From contig JAUVUO010000090.1 of the NCBI GenBank assembly GCA_030601015.1, positions 1-5,754 of the forward strand: a DNA stretch of 5,754 nt. Direction: 5' to 3'. The notes under the pieces are model-generated. The model did no database searches, was not told the DNA's origin, and saw only the letters and a list, made by a program, of their open reading frames with translations. This DNA comes from Candidatus Omnitrophota bacterium (lineage in GTDB: Bacteria; Omnitrophota; Gorgyraeia; Duberdicusellales; 4484-171). This document shows, piece by piece, positions 4,934 through 5,754 of this stretch (positions within the stretch are counted from its first letter, which is position 1; every line of letters starts with the position of its first letter). A program made the position numbers and the translations under genes.

Positions 4934-5754
4934 CTAAAGAAGTAAAAATAGGTAATTTAAAAATCGGCGGAAAAAATCCCGTAAGAATAAAAGGGATGCT
5001 TAAAACTTCCACAGGTGATATAAAAACGCTGATAAAAGAGGCAATTGTTTTAGAGAAAGAAGGCGTAGAGGCGATAAGGCTGGCTATTAAAGATAAAAAA
5101 GATATTAAGATTATTTCTGTCTTAAAACAGCATTTATCTGTCCCATTGGTCGCGGATGTTCATTTTCAACCGGTAATTGCCCTTCTTGCTATTGAGGAAG
5201 GAGTCGATTGCGTAAGATTAAATCCGTTAAATATTTATAAAGCTAAGGATGTTAGACAAATAGCAAGAGCAGCTAAAAATAATAAAATATCAATTAGGGT
5301 AGGCCTCAATTCCGGCGGATTTAAAAGAAGTTTTTCCTCAAATAAAAGTTTAGCTAAAGAGATGGTTAAAAAATGTGAAAATTATCTTAAACTGTTGGAG
5401 GGAGTAAATTTTTTTGATATAATGGTGTCGTTTAAAAGTTCAGATGTGATATCTACTATAGAAGCGAACAAAATATTCTCGGAAAAGTTCGATTATCCTT
5501 TGCATTTAGGAATTACTGCCGCCGGCCCTTTTTTAGAGGGTATTATAAAATCTTCAGTAGGGTTAGGGAATCTTTTATATCAGGGAATAGGAAATGTTTT
5601 AAGAGTATCGTTAACAGCACCATCTTTTTTCGAAATTAAGGCAGCTAAACATATTCTTCAATCATTAAATTTGAGAAAGTTCGGCCCGGAGATTATTTCT
5701 TGTCCAACCTGTTCACGATGTTCAGTAAACCTTATAAAGATTGTTGATGAATTT
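4930..5754 (+). CDS. ispG: 4-hydroxy-3-methylbut-2-en-1-yl diphosphate synthase (partial, divergent)
   Basis: IspG (GcpE) reduces methylerythritol cyclodiphosphate to HMBPP with a [4Fe-4S] cluster, the penultimate MEP step. The first 275 residues are present and the frame is open to the window edge. N-terminal TIM-barrel landmarks are visible: V-A-D-V-H-F (74-79), R-L-N-P (96-99), I-R-V-G-L-N-S-G (122-129), S-F-K-S-S-D-V (167-173), H-L-G-I-T (192-196), R-V-S-L-T (225-229), and the first two cluster cysteines Cys258 and Cys261 in S-C-P-T-C. The third Cys and its neighbouring Glu lie beyond the window. Odd residues: Q-S-M reads K-G-M (21-23), N-P-G-N reads N-P-L-N (98-101), V-T-E-A-G reads I-T-A-A-G (Ala197), and G-D-T reads G-N-V (221-223). 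The start overlaps the rseP stop (ATGA); the nearest purine-rich site, AAGG at 4911-4914, is 15 nt away. Confidence 0.93.
   Translation, partial: MTKEVKIGNLKIGGKNPVRIKGMLKTSTGDIKTLIKEAIVLEKEGVEAIRLAIKDKKDIKIISVLKQHLSVPLVADVHFQPVIALLAIEEGVDCVRLNPLNIYKAKDVRQIARAAKNNKISIRVGLNSGGFKRSFSSNKSLAKEMVKKCENYLKLLEGVNFFDIMVSFKSSDVISTIEANKIFSEKFDYPLHLGITAAGPFLEGIIKSSVGLGNLLYQGIGNVLRVSLTAPSFFEIKAAKHILQSLNLRKFGPEIISCPTCSRCSVNLIKIVDEF

Noticed and set aside
1..5754. CRISPR array, tRNA, rRNA, insertion sequence or attachment site
   Set aside because: I saw no regularly spaced repeats, tRNA or rRNA signatures, transposase or terminal inverted repeats in the window.

Overview
The window is visibly AT-rich bacterial DNA. 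All supported genes lie on the + strand and are tightly packed, with repeated 4-8 bp stop/start overlaps. The order uppS-cdsA-dxr-rseP-ispG is a common bacterial isoprenoid/envelope cluster. A CdsA signature reading PGMGGILDVID, the AT richness and the small membrane-anchored coiled-coil protein suggest an uncultured Gram-negative lineage of the Omnitrophota/Elusimicrobiota or wider PVC type. That placement is an inference and is weak without a search.

Layout. Positions 1-43 hold the last codons of an upstream gene with a Glu-rich tail. It overlaps (ATGA) a 128-residue protein with one N-terminal membrane helix and a long coiled coil (40-426). A clear intrinsic terminator at 457-483 ends this unit. 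A short AT-rich region (about 484-563) with a tandem octamer and a possible promoter precedes uppS (564-1268), cdsA (1261-2052), an 83-bp gap with a perfect 9-bp inverted repeat, dxr (2136-3323), rseP (3320-4933) and ispG (4930 onward, cut by the window end).

How the genes fit together. Dxr and IspG are the first committed and a late step of the MEP pathway, which supplies the prenyl diphosphates that UppS turns into undecaprenyl diphosphate, the lipid carrier for wall and polysaccharide synthesis. CdsA makes CDP-diacylglycerol for phospholipids. RseP is a site-2 intramembrane protease of envelope stress signalling and signal-peptide clearance. The operon is therefore about making and watching over the envelope.

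Most notable. (1) RseP is enlarged to 537 residues by a module of about 50-70 residues seen two and probably three times: a tandem pair splits the PDZ domain and one copy is added after the last membrane helix. Two copies still share 29 of 32 bases at their core. (2) Dxr and IspG both carry substitutions at positions that are normally near-invariant, including Ala in place of the Glu of the IspG V-T-E-A-G motif and Ile in place of the His of the Dxr D-S-E-H motif, while most other active-site residues are kept.
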